A DNA stretch of 64,000 bases from Datisca glomerata (GCA_003255025.1 QANY01005796.1:108991-172990), one strand, 5' to 3'. Shown: positions 12,474 to 25,034, numbered from the stretch's first letter. The notes: generated by a model not told the origin, from the letters alone. A program made the numbers and translations.

Positions 12474-12815
12474 CTATAAAATTTTGGTAGAAAATAGAAA
12501 AAAAATAGCCAATTTATTCATGCACGAGAAAAATAAAAGTGATTGATGAAAATCGAAACCGAACCTTAAGGAGATGAAACCCAAACCACTACTGAAACTA
12601 AAGGTGAGTTTGTCAAAATTTTGACAGATCAATGAAGATTGAGATGGATAAGTGGAAAAAGATTTGATTGAACTTGTCATCAAATGAACATTATTACTGA
12701 GTAGGTAGCGATGGAGCTTCTGAGTGGCAAAGACAAGTGCTAAGCAATGCTTCACTTGAGGCGTATATCTCAGCTCCGCATCGTGTAAAACCCTACTCAA
12801 GTAATAGACTAGCAT
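12474..12815 (-). pseudogene. Ty3/gypsy RNase H fragment
   Basis: On the minus strand the translation starts MLVYYLSRVLHDAELRYTP and continues with VKHCLALVFATQKLHRYLL. These match the conserved RNase H stretch of plant Ty3/gypsy polyproteins. The fragment ends by frameshift. It lies downstream, in minus-strand order, of the reverse transcriptase fragment at 13,375-13,626, as expected for pol. Confidence 0.85.
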
Positions 12816-13289
12816 CGTTCCTGTTCTTGAGCTAATGACGCTCCAATGGACTTAGTTGAAGATATGATATAAAAATTAGCGGCAAGTCTCCCTGGAGCGG
12901 CACCATGGTGGCGGATGTGAGCAAGACATCCTTGTCTGCTTAAAACACTTTTGTTGCTCGGATGCCCACTCAAACTCACAACCATACTTGAGCAAAGGTT
13001 GTAGCGCAGGGACTAACACCGCCAAGGCGGAGATGAAATGACGTACATATGAGAATTTGCTTAAAAAATATTTAAGCTATTTGATTATCCGCAGCGGGAT
13101 GTCCCTGATGGCTCGCACCTTTGACTGTCAATGTCTATCCCATGCTGATGCACACATAACCCTAGGAACTTGCTTTGAGGTACTCCAAAGATGCACTTTA
13201 GAGGGTTCATCTTGATATTGTACCTCGTGCACCTCTAAAAAATTCTTCTATGGTGTTTGAGATGCATGTCCACTACTTCGGAATTTACA

Positions 13290-13626
13290 ACCAAGTCATC
13301 TGAATAACATAAAGTCATGTATCATATCATGAAAGATGGATATCATTTCCCTCTGATAGGTAGCCCCACCGTTTTTAGTCCGACGACATCACAACGTAAT
13401 AAAAATTCCCAAAATGAGTCCTGAAGGCAGTCTTCTTGACGTCATCTTGCGCCATCCTAATTTGGTTGTACAAACTGAATCCATCCATGAATAAAAATCT
13501 ATCATGTTTTGTCAAGGCGTCCACCAAGGCATCTACATTGGGCAATGGGAAATCAACCTTCGAGTATAGCTTGTTCAGATCCCTGAATCTAACACAACAT
13601 CGTATTTGGCCATTCTTTGCCTTCAA
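13290..13626 (-). pseudogene. Ty3/gypsy reverse transcriptase fragment
   Basis: The minus-strand frame at 13,626-13,375 reads KAKNGQIRCCVRFRDLNK, then DFPLPNVDALVDALTKHDRF and FMDGFSLYNQIRMA, ending at GNFYYVVM. These are the finger/palm motifs of plant Ty3 reverse transcriptase, with the first catalytic aspartate in FMDG. Downstream, around 13,288-13,318, the catalytic box survives as YSDD instead of the usual YVDD. Stops and frameshifts make it non-functional. Confidence 0.88.
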
Positions 13627-13715
13627 TGGGATAATATTGGCCAGTGAAGTGTGGTGCTCTATAGGTCTTATGAGCTTGGCCTCTATGAACTTGAGACTTT
13701 ATTTGTGATCCCACT

Positions 13716-14760
13716 TCAGGTGAAAGTGTCATGGCGGTTTCTTGATGGGGTGACATGCCATGGAAATCCCCAACTTATGCGTTTCCATGGTGGGAACCAG
13801 CCCTGGCATCTCCATGTATTACCATACGAACGCATCTTGGAACTCCCGAAGTAGGTCAATAGACTCTCTCTTTGACCTTCAGATAAACTTTTTGCAATGA
13901 AGATAGGTCTTTTCCCTGCCTCCACGTAAAGGAAGACTTCCTGTAACTCATCTGGTGACAACGACAGTTTTGGTCTTAGAGGTTCTTTTGACACTTCACA
14001 GTTCATTACGTATGTCTCGTTCGTCACCCCTTTTTGTTTCATGAATGCCTTCTCTGACATTATGTCCTCTACTACACCGTTAGTGGGATCAAGGTGTCCT
14101 CCTGACCCAGCGCCCCATCACAAATGGTATGCCCTTTTTTTCATTTGGCAATGTCACCCTATTTACTACTTCACTGACTTCCTCAGGTGGCCTCAATCAA
14201 ATGGGCTTCCGTCTCATTAAACGGCGTTTTCATTGCCACAATGGTGGTTTCTTTTCCATTCCACTTAGGCTTGATGTATTAGTGCAACGTGGAGGGACAC
14301 AATCATGGTCATCTATACGAGGCCTCCAAAGTAAAACATGGTAGATGGTCTCAGACTTGTAGACATATCATTAGCAGATTGGCTCTACTTGCACCTCAAC
14401 ATTTACGTACCCTAACATTCTGATGAGCGATGATGAGAAGCCCGTGATAAAGATCAGCTGCTTAACCAGGCTCTTCTTGGGTATACCCACCCTCAAAATT
14501 TAACAAGTGACATGACTTCGATTCTGAACCCATTGTTAATGAGGAAGGTGATAAATGCTTTTAAAACTCTAAGGTTGGTGAGAACTCGAAGGGAAGGATA
14601 ATATCTAATGTTTATTCTTTGGAAGTGTGGAATTGATGATTCCCATAATGACATCAAGGATTCCTTTATATAGATGGGGTCAAGTGGGGACCACAGATCC
14701 ATCCATTGTAACGACATGGAAACCATGTGATCACGCCTTAAATGTAATCTTGCTTAAAAC
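13716..14760 (-). pseudogene. Ty3/gypsy region upstream of reverse transcriptase (protease/linker)
   Basis: Minus-strand pieces that are contiguous apart from frame breaks include the conserved SPDELQEVFLYVEAGKRPI-like linker (14,060-13,716) and a segment with INIRYYPSLRVLTNLR (14,726-14,493). The latter resembles sequence preceding the protease in the same Ty3 lineage. No intact DTG/DSG protease triad was seen. Confidence 0.65.
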
Positions 14761-15369
14761 ATGATCACGCCTAAAACATGGCCACACACTTCAAACGACG
14801 CAACATTCATAACACGTGATCACTTTTCATGCTCATAAATAGTCTTGCTTTTACGACATTCAATAGCTAGATAACAACCCCACAGACGTTAGACATATAC
14901 TGCACAGAGGACCCCGAAGGACACCACCTGCCTCTGAGCTGCATGGCACTCAACGCGCCATGAAACCTATTGGAGAAACCTGATGGTACTTACATTCCTG
15001 CACTTTCCTAAACCATGAAACTTATTGGAGAAATTTGAGTTTGATAGTAAACTTCCAAACCTTCATTGGCTCAAGTCTGAAGACACTAGTGGAGATATAC
15101 ATTCCATAAGTGACTCAACATTGCGTGCCATGAAATCCCACTAACAAAGGTAAAAGGGTGGGCCTCCAATGAGCATTCTAATGTTAATGAAGCAGATCAA
15201 TTACAATGTTACTTGATTGTGTTATCTCTACTTTCTCAAAAAATTTGTAGTCTTCTTTAATTTACACTGAATTTCTGGCCATGTAGTTGATCATCTTTTG
15301 CTATTTTATGAACCATTATCTTGAGTACACCCTTTTGTGTATGCACATTCTCCTTTCCTCGGATGCACC

Positions 15370-15758
15370 AAGAGTTGTACTCTAGGCTTGAGTCACACCT
15401 TATGGTAATTTTGTCATTACCTCGGGAGCACTTAGCAAGATAGTTGAGAAAACATTCTAAGCTATGTATTACAGGCACTCTTAGAAGTGAGATACGCCAG
15501 TCCCAGAGTACACCTCATGATAATTTCTCATGCCACAATTGTACCTGGTGAAAGGAAAATACTCATTCTAAGCAGCTTGTGATAGGTGTGCTTATAAGTG
15601 AGATACATCTAGTCCCAGCCTACACCTCACAATAATTTGTAGTTACCATAGCTGTACCTAGCGAAGTGAGACAATCATTTTAAGCGGTCTGTGACAGGTG
15701 CGCTTAGAAGTGAGATACGTCCAATCTCAATCTACACCTCCTGATAGTTTATCGTTAC
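15370..15758. repeat. 111-112 bp tandem repeat, left part
   Basis: Units contain CTTAGAAGTGAGATAC, then TACACCTC and a GTACCT segment. The phrase recurs at 15,481, 15,592 and 15,704, then after the nested copia at 22,901. Omitting the insertion, the spacing is 111, 112 and about 112 bp. The array lies inside the Ty3 element and was the target of the copia insertion. Confidence 0.75.
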
Positions 15759-16039
15759 TGTTGGAAATGCGGCGACGAAAGCGTGGGGGTTTTTAAAAAT
15801 TTCTTAGAAATGAATTTTTTCGATAAAAGAAAATAAACGCGACGCAACGATTTCTAAACTAAATACTTTTATTGAAAAACTCTTTTCAATCAGGATCCAT
15901 TATATATTTAGATATTAAATCTAAGACATTTATGGATATGAATCATACACCTCTTATAAGCTATATCAAGCGTCCTCGTAAACCAATGATCTTGCATTTC
16001 CACGAACAACAGAGTTTGAGATCCAGACCAAGATCTTTC
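15759..16039 (-). mobile_element. Truncated 3' LTR of the nested copia element
   Basis: It begins TGTTGG and aligns with 20,686 onward (GATAAAAGAAAATAAACGC, TTTTATTGAAAAACT, and AAACCAATGATC-type blocks) for about 280 bp. It then stops abruptly at a palindrome. The full LTR on the other side is 2,153 bp, so about 1.9 kb is missing here. It is flanked on the left by GTTAC (15,754-15,758). Confidence 0.85.
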
Positions 16040-16205
16040 GACTATTAAACAATCCTAGATTGTTTAATAGTCTAGAAAAGTATTAAACAATCAGAAACAG
16101 TATAATGCATACTGATCCAGATGTCTGTTATACTTTTCTAGACTATACTGCATACTGATCCAGACGTCGACTTTCGACTATTTTTGTCTGATAAAAAATC
16201 AGAAA
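16040..16205. repeat. Perfect palindrome and scrambled filler DNA at the broken LTR/pol junction
   Basis: A perfect inverted repeat with 15-nt arms and a 3-nt loop (GACTATTAAACAATC, CTA, GATTGTTTAATAGTC) lies at 16,040-16,072. Shuffled short repeats follow: TTAAACAATC again at 16,083, GCATACTGATCCAGA at about 16,107 and 16,150, and CAGAAACAGTAT at about 16,091 and 16,200. The pattern resembles templated filler inserted during repair of a double-strand break that removed most of the LTR and the 3' end of pol. Confidence 0.7.
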
Positions 16206-16209
16206 CAGT

Positions 16210-16900
16210 ATATCCAATGGGGTTCAGGCCTCCTCTTAAATAAACGAGTATCTAGTTTCTCGTTCTCCTAAGATACTTGAGAATGTGCTTTACTACAATC
16301 CAATGTTCCAAACCTGAATTCGATCGATTACGACTGACAATTTCTACTGCATAACATATGTCTGGTATCGTACACAGCATGGCATACATGAGTAGAATAT
16401 CAACATAAAGAACTAAGAAAACCACTATCTTGTCTTTGATGTAATTATAAACACAAGTTTCGTCAACATTTTACTCGAAGCCATATAATTTAATATTCCC
16501 ATCAAAGGTAAGATTCTATGATCTAGATGTTTGCTTTAATTCATAAATAGATTTAAGCAACTTGCACACTTTATGATCTTGTTCCTTTTTCACGAACTCT
16601 TCTTGTTGCATCATATATATACTTTCTTCAAGAGAGCCATTCAGAAAAGCTGTCTTGGCGTCCATTTTCCATATTCCATAGTCTAAACTAGCGGCAATGG
16701 AAAAAAGGAGGTGAATGGATTTTAGCATGGCAACAGAGGAGAATGTCCCTTCATAATCAACTCATTCCCTTTGTCTATAGCCCTTGGTTACCATGCCTGC
16801 CTTTGAAGTCTCTACTTTCCCATACGCACCTTTTTTCTTCTTGAAGATCCATTTACATTTAATGAGCCTGACATCTTCATGTGAATCTACAAGTTCCTAG
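16210..16900 (-). pseudogene. copia reverse transcriptase / RNase H remnant
   Basis: The minus-strand frame at 16,728-16,516 reads IWKMDAKTAFLNGSLEESIYM, the copia motif (W-K-M-D-V-K-T-A-F-L-N-G) with the first catalytic aspartate, followed by VCKLLKSIYELKQTSR. At 16,260-16,340 a further frame gives a GLEHWIVVKHILKYLRRT-like piece from the end of the reverse transcriptase region. The YVDD segment between them is lost. Confidence 0.85.
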
Positions 16901-18074
16901 ACGAAATTGAAATACATCGATTTCATTTCTTGGTTCATGGTAGCTTGCCATTTCTCCTTTTCAAGATCATCCATCACCTCTTTAAATGATAATGGATCGT
17001 CTTTATCAGTGCCAGACACTAGGACATGTGTCTCTATTTCATAACATATAAGTTGTCTTACAATCCTTCCACTACGACGTTGCACTAGGGTATCATAAAT
17101 AGGAATTGTGGTTTCTGTGGTTGTCGTTTATCAATTGATGATGAAGGTGATCTGATCTTATCGAACACTAATTTTTTGAGAACTACTTTGTTTCGAGGAT
17201 TGTAGTTTTCCGTATAATCATGTTCAAGGAAGGTGGCATTTATCGATACAAACATCTTTTGATCATTGTGACTATAAAAATACTCACCTCTAGTCTCTAG
17301 AGCATAGCCAACAAATATGCACACTTCAGACCTTGAGTCTAACTTTCCAGTCTTGGATTTAAAAACGTAAGCTGTACACCCTCATATACAGAAATGACAC
17401 AAATTGGGTTTGTAGCTATTCCATAACTCTAGAGGTGTCTTGCTTACAAACTTAGAAGGCATTACATTCAAAATGTATGTTGTCATGTGTAATGCATATC
17501 CCCAAAATATAGGTGATACTGATGTGTAGCTTAACATCAACCTAAACATATTCAATAAGGATCGATTTCTCTTTTCTAAAACACCATTTTGTTGTGGTGT
17601 TCCAGGTGTTGTAAGTTGCGATAGGATTCTATAGTCCAACATGTAATCCTTGAATTCTAAATCCAAGTATTCACCATCTCGATCTGATCAAAGAGTTTTC
17701 AATGATTTACCTAATCGTTTTTCAGCTTCAGCTTTGAATTCTTTAAACTTTCCAAAAAATTCACACTTTCTATGCATTAGGTAAGTATAACCACATCTTG
17801 AGTAATTGTCAGTAAAAGTGATGAAATACTTATACACACCTCTAGCTTGTATATTGTTCGGTCCACATACATCACTATGTACTAGTTCAAGTGCTTTCTT
17901 GGCTCTTTGGCCATTTCCTGTGAAAGGTCTTTTGGCCATTTTATCCTCTAAACAAGATTCACAAACCAAAAGAGTTCTAACTTTTAAAAATTTAAGAATA
18001 TAATAAACATCATTCAAAACTAAATGATTATTACAAAAATTAAGACATGTCGTTCCCAATGTTTTTACTGACAT
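16897..18074 (-). pseudogene. copia integrase with pre-integrase domain, broken into several frames
   Basis: From 18,074 downward on the minus strand: a protease tail (LVLNDVYYI) joined by a deletion to the zinc-binding pre-integrase end (LLVCESCLEDKMAKRPF). The rve core follows with its first two acidic residues (HSDVCGP and FITFTDNYSR). The next frame (17,666-17,382) gives LTTPGTPQQNGVLEKRNRSL with the catalytic glutamate. A further frame (17,324-17,085) holds the C-terminal VCIFVGYALETRGEYFYS and VSINATFLEHDY motifs. The order is that of plant copia, but the frames are separated by stops and frameshifts. Confidence 0.88.
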
Positions 18075-18079
18075 GAGCA

Positions 18080-18700
18080 GCCACTGCCAACTCTCATAAT
18101 GACCTCGCCATCAGCCAGCTCCCTTAACGAATCAAGCATCTACAAAGAAGAACATACATGGTTAATGGCTCCTGAATTCAGTATTCAAGATGACAAATCA
18201 TATCTACTAAACAAGCTTCAAGTACAAGTAAATTATATTTACCTTTCTTTTTCAACTCGGAGAGATACTTGTTACAGTTTCTTTTCCAATGACTTTCAAC
18301 CCTACAATTGAAACATTTTCTTTTGGGTTTGTTGTCGTTCTTGTTCTTTTTACCCTCGCCTGACCTTTTGGCCTTCTTTTCATCATTATTCTAACTTTTA
18401 TCCTTACCATTTTTCTTTTTTCTTTTTGTTACTACTAACAATAGAGGGAGAATGGTTTTTCTTGGTAACATTTATCTCCCACCCAATGGCAACCCCTGTG
18501 TCAATAATCCATGTATTGATTGCTGGCCTTTCAAAACTTTCTTCAGCAAGAATAAATTCATTATGCTCATAAACTAGCGACATGTTCAAGTTGGACTTCC
18601 ATCTTATGGAGTATCACCATTTAATTTCTCAAGTGCAAATAAAGCAGTAATAGGGTTGCCCATGGTAGACATAATAATAACAGAAAAATAAAACATACAT
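18080..18700 (-). pseudogene. copia gag / protease remnant with CCHC knuckle
   Basis: At about 18,330-18,230 on the minus strand the frame reads KRKCFNCRVESHWKRNCNK, a CX2CX4HX4C zinc knuckle. A degraded protease-like TWIIDTG occurs at about 18,510, out of its normal order and inside sequence derived from gag. This suggests an internal rearrangement. The probable gag start is near 18,673. Confidence 0.7.
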
Positions 18701-20671
18701 AATTCAATATTACTAAAATAAATCTCTAGAATTCAGAAAGTAAACGTGATGCATGAATGTAACATATTAAACATATAGGTTTATCATTTACTAATCCACA
18801 TAATACAACCTAACAAATGTGACGCCTTAGGGTCGGTTAGATTAATTTTAGAATGTCTATAAGACATTTTCATCGTTATTATTTAAAACTTAAAATATCT
18901 CATATTTTCTCTTTAATAATAAGGTATCGCTTATTAGGTCAAATCACAATTATCCACTCAAAGCTTAATTGTGATTTTGTGAGTATAACCCGTTATTTCA
19001 GATTCCATGACTTGATTTAGAATATGCCACCTTAGGATCGATCAAAACTAAACTACATCACTTGGTCCTATCTTCTTAAAAAGTCCAACCTTGGTATTGA
19101 TACAGCTCGAAACCTTCCTTCGGGGGATGAAAACAATGCCATCTCGAGGCCCTCATTGTTCCTCATGGTATTGTACTAAGAATGGAGACCATATGTTATA
19201 TTGACATGTCAACTTTCTCTCACTCACTATTTTAGGATAATGTGTTTCTATTTAAACTAATCATTTAGTTTCAAATTAATTATTAGTTAAAATAATAACC
19301 CTATGAATGTTAAATTAACACTTAATCTAATGTCATTGGTCTAAGTTCATTTAAACTTCTAACGAGCCTAAGTCATAATTATGTGAGCTTAGATTAACTA
19401 ATTAATTACATTCATCAACCTTTAATAAAACTCTATTAATAAAGTTCATTATCATAAATGTTACTATAGCCTTTAGAGTGGTGTGATTACTAAATTTTAA
19501 GTAATTAAAAGTTAGAAGTTTACATGCAATTAATTTCTCATAACAATTCATATAAGCATATTAAGACAATCTTAATAAATCATGTTTCTAGTGATAAGAT
19601 GCATCATTAAATAAAGCTGTGTGAAATTTTATGTATGATATGCGATTGACTAATGCATGGTCATGTTATCAATCATATCAATAAACATTTATTTAAGAAA
19701 GAAACAAAATAATAATGGATCGAGTGACTATTGTGTATTTCTAAATTACAACTATTGAAATAATAAAAGTACATATTTAAAAAATATCTCATTCTCCACC
19801 TAATGTTTATCTTCACAATCTTCAAGGTTTGAATAAACTTCTTTTATTTAGAAATAAATGTTTTTCTTAATTAAAAAATGTCTCTATAATAATCTTTTAC
19901 AACTATTGAATTTGACTTAGTAAAAAAATAATTTATTGACTTGGTAAAACTTGAGTCAAACCCAATCAATTAATTAATCTTTAATTTTAATAAATTTAAA
20001 AATAAAAAATTGATTTTAGAATTAGATTAATTTTAAAAGTTACAAGATAAAAGATAGAATTAGGGTTTTCATACAACTCTGTAGTGATAGGGTTAGTTGG
20101 TATAAGGGTTTATGTGAAACTTCCCTAGCTGTGACAACAATTTCCACCGATGACAGAACACTCCAACCGTAGCCCATCTCCACCGTCCAACCCCTACCAC
20201 CGCCGGCCACCATCGATGATCACCATGGCGCAGCCGCCGGTGTCAATTTTCTGGCAATCTCGCGTTGGAGCAGATTTTTCCGACGGCGTTACCGCGGCTG
20301 CAATACCAGGGGCACCACCGCTGGAAATCCAATTTCCGGTTCCGGTGTCATAATTCCCTAGGAATTCCTATTTATTTTCTTTTTCCTCCACGTTTGTCTT
20401 TTGCGTTCTTCGTCTTCTCAAGATCAGAATAATTATAATTTAATATTCAAAATAAAATTACAAAAAATTCCCACACCTGAAATGACTTACACAAGATCTA
20501 AGAACAAATTAAAAAACAAAGTTTAACCCAATAATCACCATACAATTAACGATCCATTATTTAACTATACATTCAAAAAATAAAATCATCAATTCATTCA
20601 TACATACTAAATATATTATGAATCATACAAGAAAATCCACACAATATTTAATACATAAATATATAAAGACC
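18701..20671 (-). other. Untranslated leader of the nested copia element
   Basis: This 2-kb leader between primer site and gag is shared, diverged, with the second copia at 57,450-59,352. Matching landmarks include the GTGACGCCTTAGGGTCGGT stretch (18,820), CTATAGCCTTTAGAGTGGTG (about 19,467) and a GC-rich island at about 20,110-20,350. Open frames inside the GC-rich block are not conserved in the second copy and are not called as genes. Confidence 0.65.
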
Positions 20672-20683
20672 GTTCTAATACCA
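20672..20683 (-). other. copia primer-binding site (initiator tRNA-Met type, mutated)
   Basis: The minus strand reads TGGTATTAGAAC, two bases from the end of the LTR. The canonical plant copia site is TGGTATCAGAGC. It differs at two positions, C to T and G to A. Confidence 0.85.
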
Positions 20684-20685
20684 AT

Positions 20686-22838
20686 TGTTAGAAACGCGGA
20701 GAAGCATGGGGGGTTTTAAAAATTTATTAAAATGAATCATTTTCGATAAAAGAAAATAAACGCAACGCAACAAATTTCAAAATAAAAACTTTTATTGAAA
20801 AACTTTTTTCAATCAAGATTCATTATATATTTAGATATTAAATGTAAGACATAAATGGATATGAATCATATAACTCTTGTAAACTATATCAAGCGTTCTC
20901 GTAAACCAATGATCCTACATTCCCACAACAACGGGCTTCGAGATCCACACCAAGATTCAAGCCAATCCTTAAACACTCTAGGATATGTGTGGGTATGTTG
21001 AATAATTCAAAGAGGCATTTTTTATCTCTAGATGTATTCAACACATGAGATCTAGAGATTTACTGAGAAAGATTAATTTAGTGAGACAATCCTTTAAGAG
21101 AATACATTTATTATTCTTTCAGAGTTTTTGGTTAACATTTAATCACAATTAGAGTTTTCCCCCTGATTGTGTTCTCAACACTTTGACTAACAGTTCTCAA
21201 ATTATGCAACCAACCCTAGGCAATCAGAATAATATCTATATATAATTTCTAGGCTCATAAGATTTTTAAGGATAAACATAAAATAATATTTAGTTCAAAA
21301 TTACTATTGCAATGAGACCCACTGCGATTTGTGCACAAGTGTAGTTGTCGTGTGGCACTACAGTATTGCACGCCCACTACTGTAGTGTCACGTGGTACTA
21401 CAATAATTCATATCAATCTCTGATTTCCAGTGATTGACACGTGACAATTACTATAAATTAAATATTTATTTTAATCACATAAATCTCTACATATCAGTTA
21501 ATTCAAAATTAATTTATTTTATTATCCCTATCAACTAGCTTATTTGTTAGTTCACAAATAATAGTTTAGTTGATTCAGAGTTTGAATTATTATCTAATAC
21601 TAACTCAACATTATCTAATTTCACAAATTAGATATATTATCTCACTTATCGATAATTAAAAAGTCAATAGATATAATTATTTATATATAATTTTCAAAAA
21701 TTAATATAAATAATTAAATCAATTAATTCTTAATTAATTCATCACACATAATTATCTCATAATTATGTAATTTCCCAAGAATAAAAATTTCTTTTACAAG
21801 TCAGTCATTTTCTCATATCCTGAAATATTCACATCCTAGACTGCGTAGTATAGAGGTGACTTGAGCACCATGAACTTATAATCCTAAGCTCAAATAAACC
21901 ATATTATTAATTAAACTCTTTAATTAAGTAATATTATTTATTAATTTCATAATTACTCCACTATAAATATGGAATTGCACTCTTAGAGATTATAAACTAT
22001 ATTTACAGATTATTCTCCTATAGTCCATTGATATAATCATTTCACGCAATTCTGTCCTTCAATTATTGGTTCATAAATTAGAACCGATCAAAATTACCGT
22101 TTTACCCTTATAATTACCTCTTGATTTATAATTATCATTAATTCACTAGTGAATGGATAATTTATAATCGTAATATAAATTTGAGCTCAATAACCATTCA
22201 GTTTTAAAATCAACACTTAAAGGAACCAATAAACGATCCGTTAGGAAAGCTTGAATTCTAAATCTTGTAAGATCATGTTTCCAACCATCCACATCACTGA
22301 ATCTCTAAAATAAAAGGCACTAACTTGTTTTACAAACAAACCTTAACGAGTGAATCAAAAGATCTAGTAGACATGTATAGAAGTTCATGACTACACTTGA
22401 TTCAGACTGATCACATATGATCATCAGATTGATGTGCATTAAATCTTTATGATGAATGACAAGTTAATAAAAATATTAATTCACATCGATCCTGTCATAT
22501 ATAAAGTATATTCACTAAGATGTCTATCTAATCAATGTTATGAATATAGGTCACATGCATTCATAATTCTTAGTGAACTGTACTAGCAATCATTCATTAA
22601 AGATTTCATACTTTAATATGTTGCTGAAAATTCCATATTCATTTGAAAATTTTATCTACAATCCTAATCCTTTCGTATTAATACAAGATCATAATCTCAT
22701 TAATGAATATGAAATTTTCAAATATTTACATAAATTATTCAATAATTATTTAAAAGAACAATTATAAGAAAAATGTATTTCCATTAAATTTCATATTAAA
22801 ATGTCAATACACATATTTTGAGGGTATTACCCCCAATA
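20686..22838 (-). mobile_element. Full 5' LTR of the nested copia element (2,153 bp)
   Basis: On the plus strand it starts TGTTAG beside the primer site and ends CCAATA beside the GTTAC target duplication. A reverse-oriented fragment of the same LTR family lies at 41,533-41,832, and a truncated LTR of the sister element lies at 59,367-59,880. Confidence 0.85.
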
Positions 22839-22960
22839 GTTACCATAGGTATACCTGACAAAGTGAAATAATTATTCTAAGTGACATGTGACAGATACAC
22901 TTAGAACTTAGATACCTCTTGTCCGAATCAACAGTGATAGGTGGTGCGTTTATTGACTTT
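22839..22960. repeat. 111-112 bp tandem repeat, right part
   Basis: This is the continuation of the array at 15,370-15,758 on the far side of the nested copia. The first five bases, GTTAC, are the duplicated target. The next repeat landmark (ACTTAGAACTTAGATAC) begins at 22,899. Confidence 0.75.
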
Positions 22961-25034
22961 TTTATGAATATAACTTTTCTTAAGCCATCACGTTTCTGAA
23001 TAAAGGGGTCATAAAAGGTATGTTTAGCTCTAACAGCATGGAAGACAATACTCGTATACTGCGCAATCACTTATATTCGTAATTATCGTATGCATACTCC
23101 ATAAATTTATCATTGAATTGGTACACGTAGGTTGATAAATCCTCATTCAACCCTTATGGTTCTCTTACCAATTCTAGGATGCTCACTCTTTCTCTTGCAT
23201 AAAAACTTATCATGGTAGATGAAATTCATTTATGCATATGTCGGGACTGACACCGATGTATGGTTGGAATCATATGTGTCGTCATTAACCATTGTCGCGT
23301 GGAAACCACTATCTGAAGGTATGGTAATGTGAGCCACCAGTCATTGACATGAGTGTGCTAGCACAAGAGCCTGCTATCTACTGACTTTAGGTGTGCTTGT
23401 CGGTCATGAATGTACCAACGTGAGGGCGTGCACCCCACGCTTCATGGGAGGTATCGTCGTAATGTGCAACTGTAAAGTATCACCATGAGGCATCATTGTA
23501 AGGTCTTGTGGGAGGTATCTTTGTAGATTACAGCATGGGGCATCGTTTTGATGTATGATAACGGCGTCGTAGATGAGTTGCACAAGGTTCATTTATAAGT
23601 ATACTATTGGAGGCTCCATCGTGCGTGTGCGATGGGAGTGAAGTGACGGGGATGTGACGACAGCGTAATGGCAAATGCACTATGACAGAATAATGGCAGT
23701 TGTGCTATGACAGTGTAGTAGTGGACAGGGCAACCATAGGTGTGCTATTGAAACTCAGTCACAAGGGTGGTGTTGAAGCATAGTTGCATATATGATATGG
23801 TAGCATAGTCGTATGTTACGTACCTCGCAAACAAATATGTTTTTGGTAAGAATGAGTAAATTGTGAGAAAAGATAAATAATTAAATGAACATATTTGAAT
23901 AAACAATAATTAAAAACTAATATTAAATAAGTGAAAACTTTTTAGAACTAATTCAATCATTAGCATCATACATTTGTGATTCTACGCTATCGCGATAGGC
24001 ACCAATATACACTAGATGTAGTATGTGGCGCGCACAACGCAATTTTATCACAGTGTAAAAAAAACATAGCCTGATAAAAACATGACGAAATACTGACTGC
24101 ACGGACTATGTAACGGTATTGGGATCACATATCACATGCAAAGGCATGTTGAACGTCATTGCATGTGGTATGCAATGGCGTCCAAGACGCCTTTGTATGG
24201 CGTCCAAGATGCCTTTACATTATGCAAAGGCTTTTTCCATTCTTTTTTCATATACTATTTCGATTTTACTTTTTTTTACTAGATTCCTTGATATTTTTTT
24301 TACTAGAGTCCATCATATGTTCACGATCTTTTCTTAATTTATTGAAGTCACGGCTATCAAGTGAATAGAGTTGTCACAGCCATGTGGTCCTAGATCAACA
24401 AAGCGCACGTATTCCTTTACACAACCAATCTTCTCATTGTACCTAAATAACCTCTCTATCTAAAGCATCTTCTACAAGTACTCATGAAAGAAATATTAGT
24501 AAGTGTTGTCCCGCGTCCCGTGCACTAGTGATACTTGCATTGTAGTAATGGATGAGGTGATGACAAGACCGGAGCTGGATGGTTTGCTTATGTTCTCATT
24601 GCTAGTAGTCGTCACAGGTCTTGTGATACCGTTGATGATGAGTGGCGTAGGGATGATGTAAATGGTCTAAATTAAAACTTGTGATTGTTCCGAGCTTATT
24701 TGTGGCCTATCATTCCCAATCATATCTAACGAAGATAGGTGCACTTGAAGTTCATATTAGAGTTCCCTAAAAGAACATGTAAGAGTGCTCAACATTCTAT
24801 ATCATTGGGACTATGGGAATCTTGGTTGAGTTTTATAATCCCTGATATTTGCAGTGTGATTCGTCCCATGTGTAGTGTGGATTACAATAGTTATGACATG
24901 TTTCTCATAGGAAGTATTCTCGTCTATCTAATTTACTACCAAGTTTGCTAATAAGCTTTGTGACTGTCATTACTAAAGGGAGTCTTGGTAGATAATCCAC
25001 GTCCAACCATAGTTATAGTTGCAGTGACAGATCA
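22961..25034. other. Degenerate leader/gag region of the Ty3 element
   Basis: Position and local base composition (many CGT/GTC words around 23,240-23,800) fit the Ty3 interior, but no gag motif or zinc knuckle could be recognised. Short direct and inverted repeats of ATGGCGTCCAAGATGCCTTT occur at 24,170-24,220, including the small palindrome GGCGTCCAAGACGCC. No host gene was seen. Confidence 0.4.

Larger units (their letters stand above)
15759..22838 (-). mobile_element. Nested copia LTR retrotransposon with 5-bp target-site duplication
   Basis: The element spans 7,080 bp. Its termini are TGTTGG (15,759) and CCAATA (ending 22,838; CCAACA expected). It is flanked by GTTAC at 15,754-15,758 and 22,839-22,843. 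Minus-strand order is LTR, primer site, long leader, gag, protease, integrase, reverse transcriptase, truncated LTR, which is the copia gene order with integrase before reverse transcriptase. Removing it restores a 112-bp tandem-repeat unit of the host Ty3. The coding part is disrupted by stops, frameshifts and deletions. Confidence 0.9.

Noticed and set aside
12474..14760. Pararetroviral origin for the polymerase fragments here
   Set aside because: The motifs (RCCVRFRDLNK, FMDGFSLYNQIRMA, VYYLSRVLHDAELRYTP) are those of plant Ty3/gypsy elements, and a Ty3-type primer site and LTR lie on the same strand at 25 kb.
20150..20353. Proline-rich plus-strand open frame in a GC-rich block
   Set aside because: It lies in the leader of a minus-strand copia element and is not preserved as a frame in the sister leader at 58,860-59,060.
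24119..24368. Hydrophobic plus-strand frames that look like small membrane proteins
   Set aside because: Hydrophobicity comes from T-rich DNA. The two frames overlap in different phases and sit inside the degenerate Ty3 leader.
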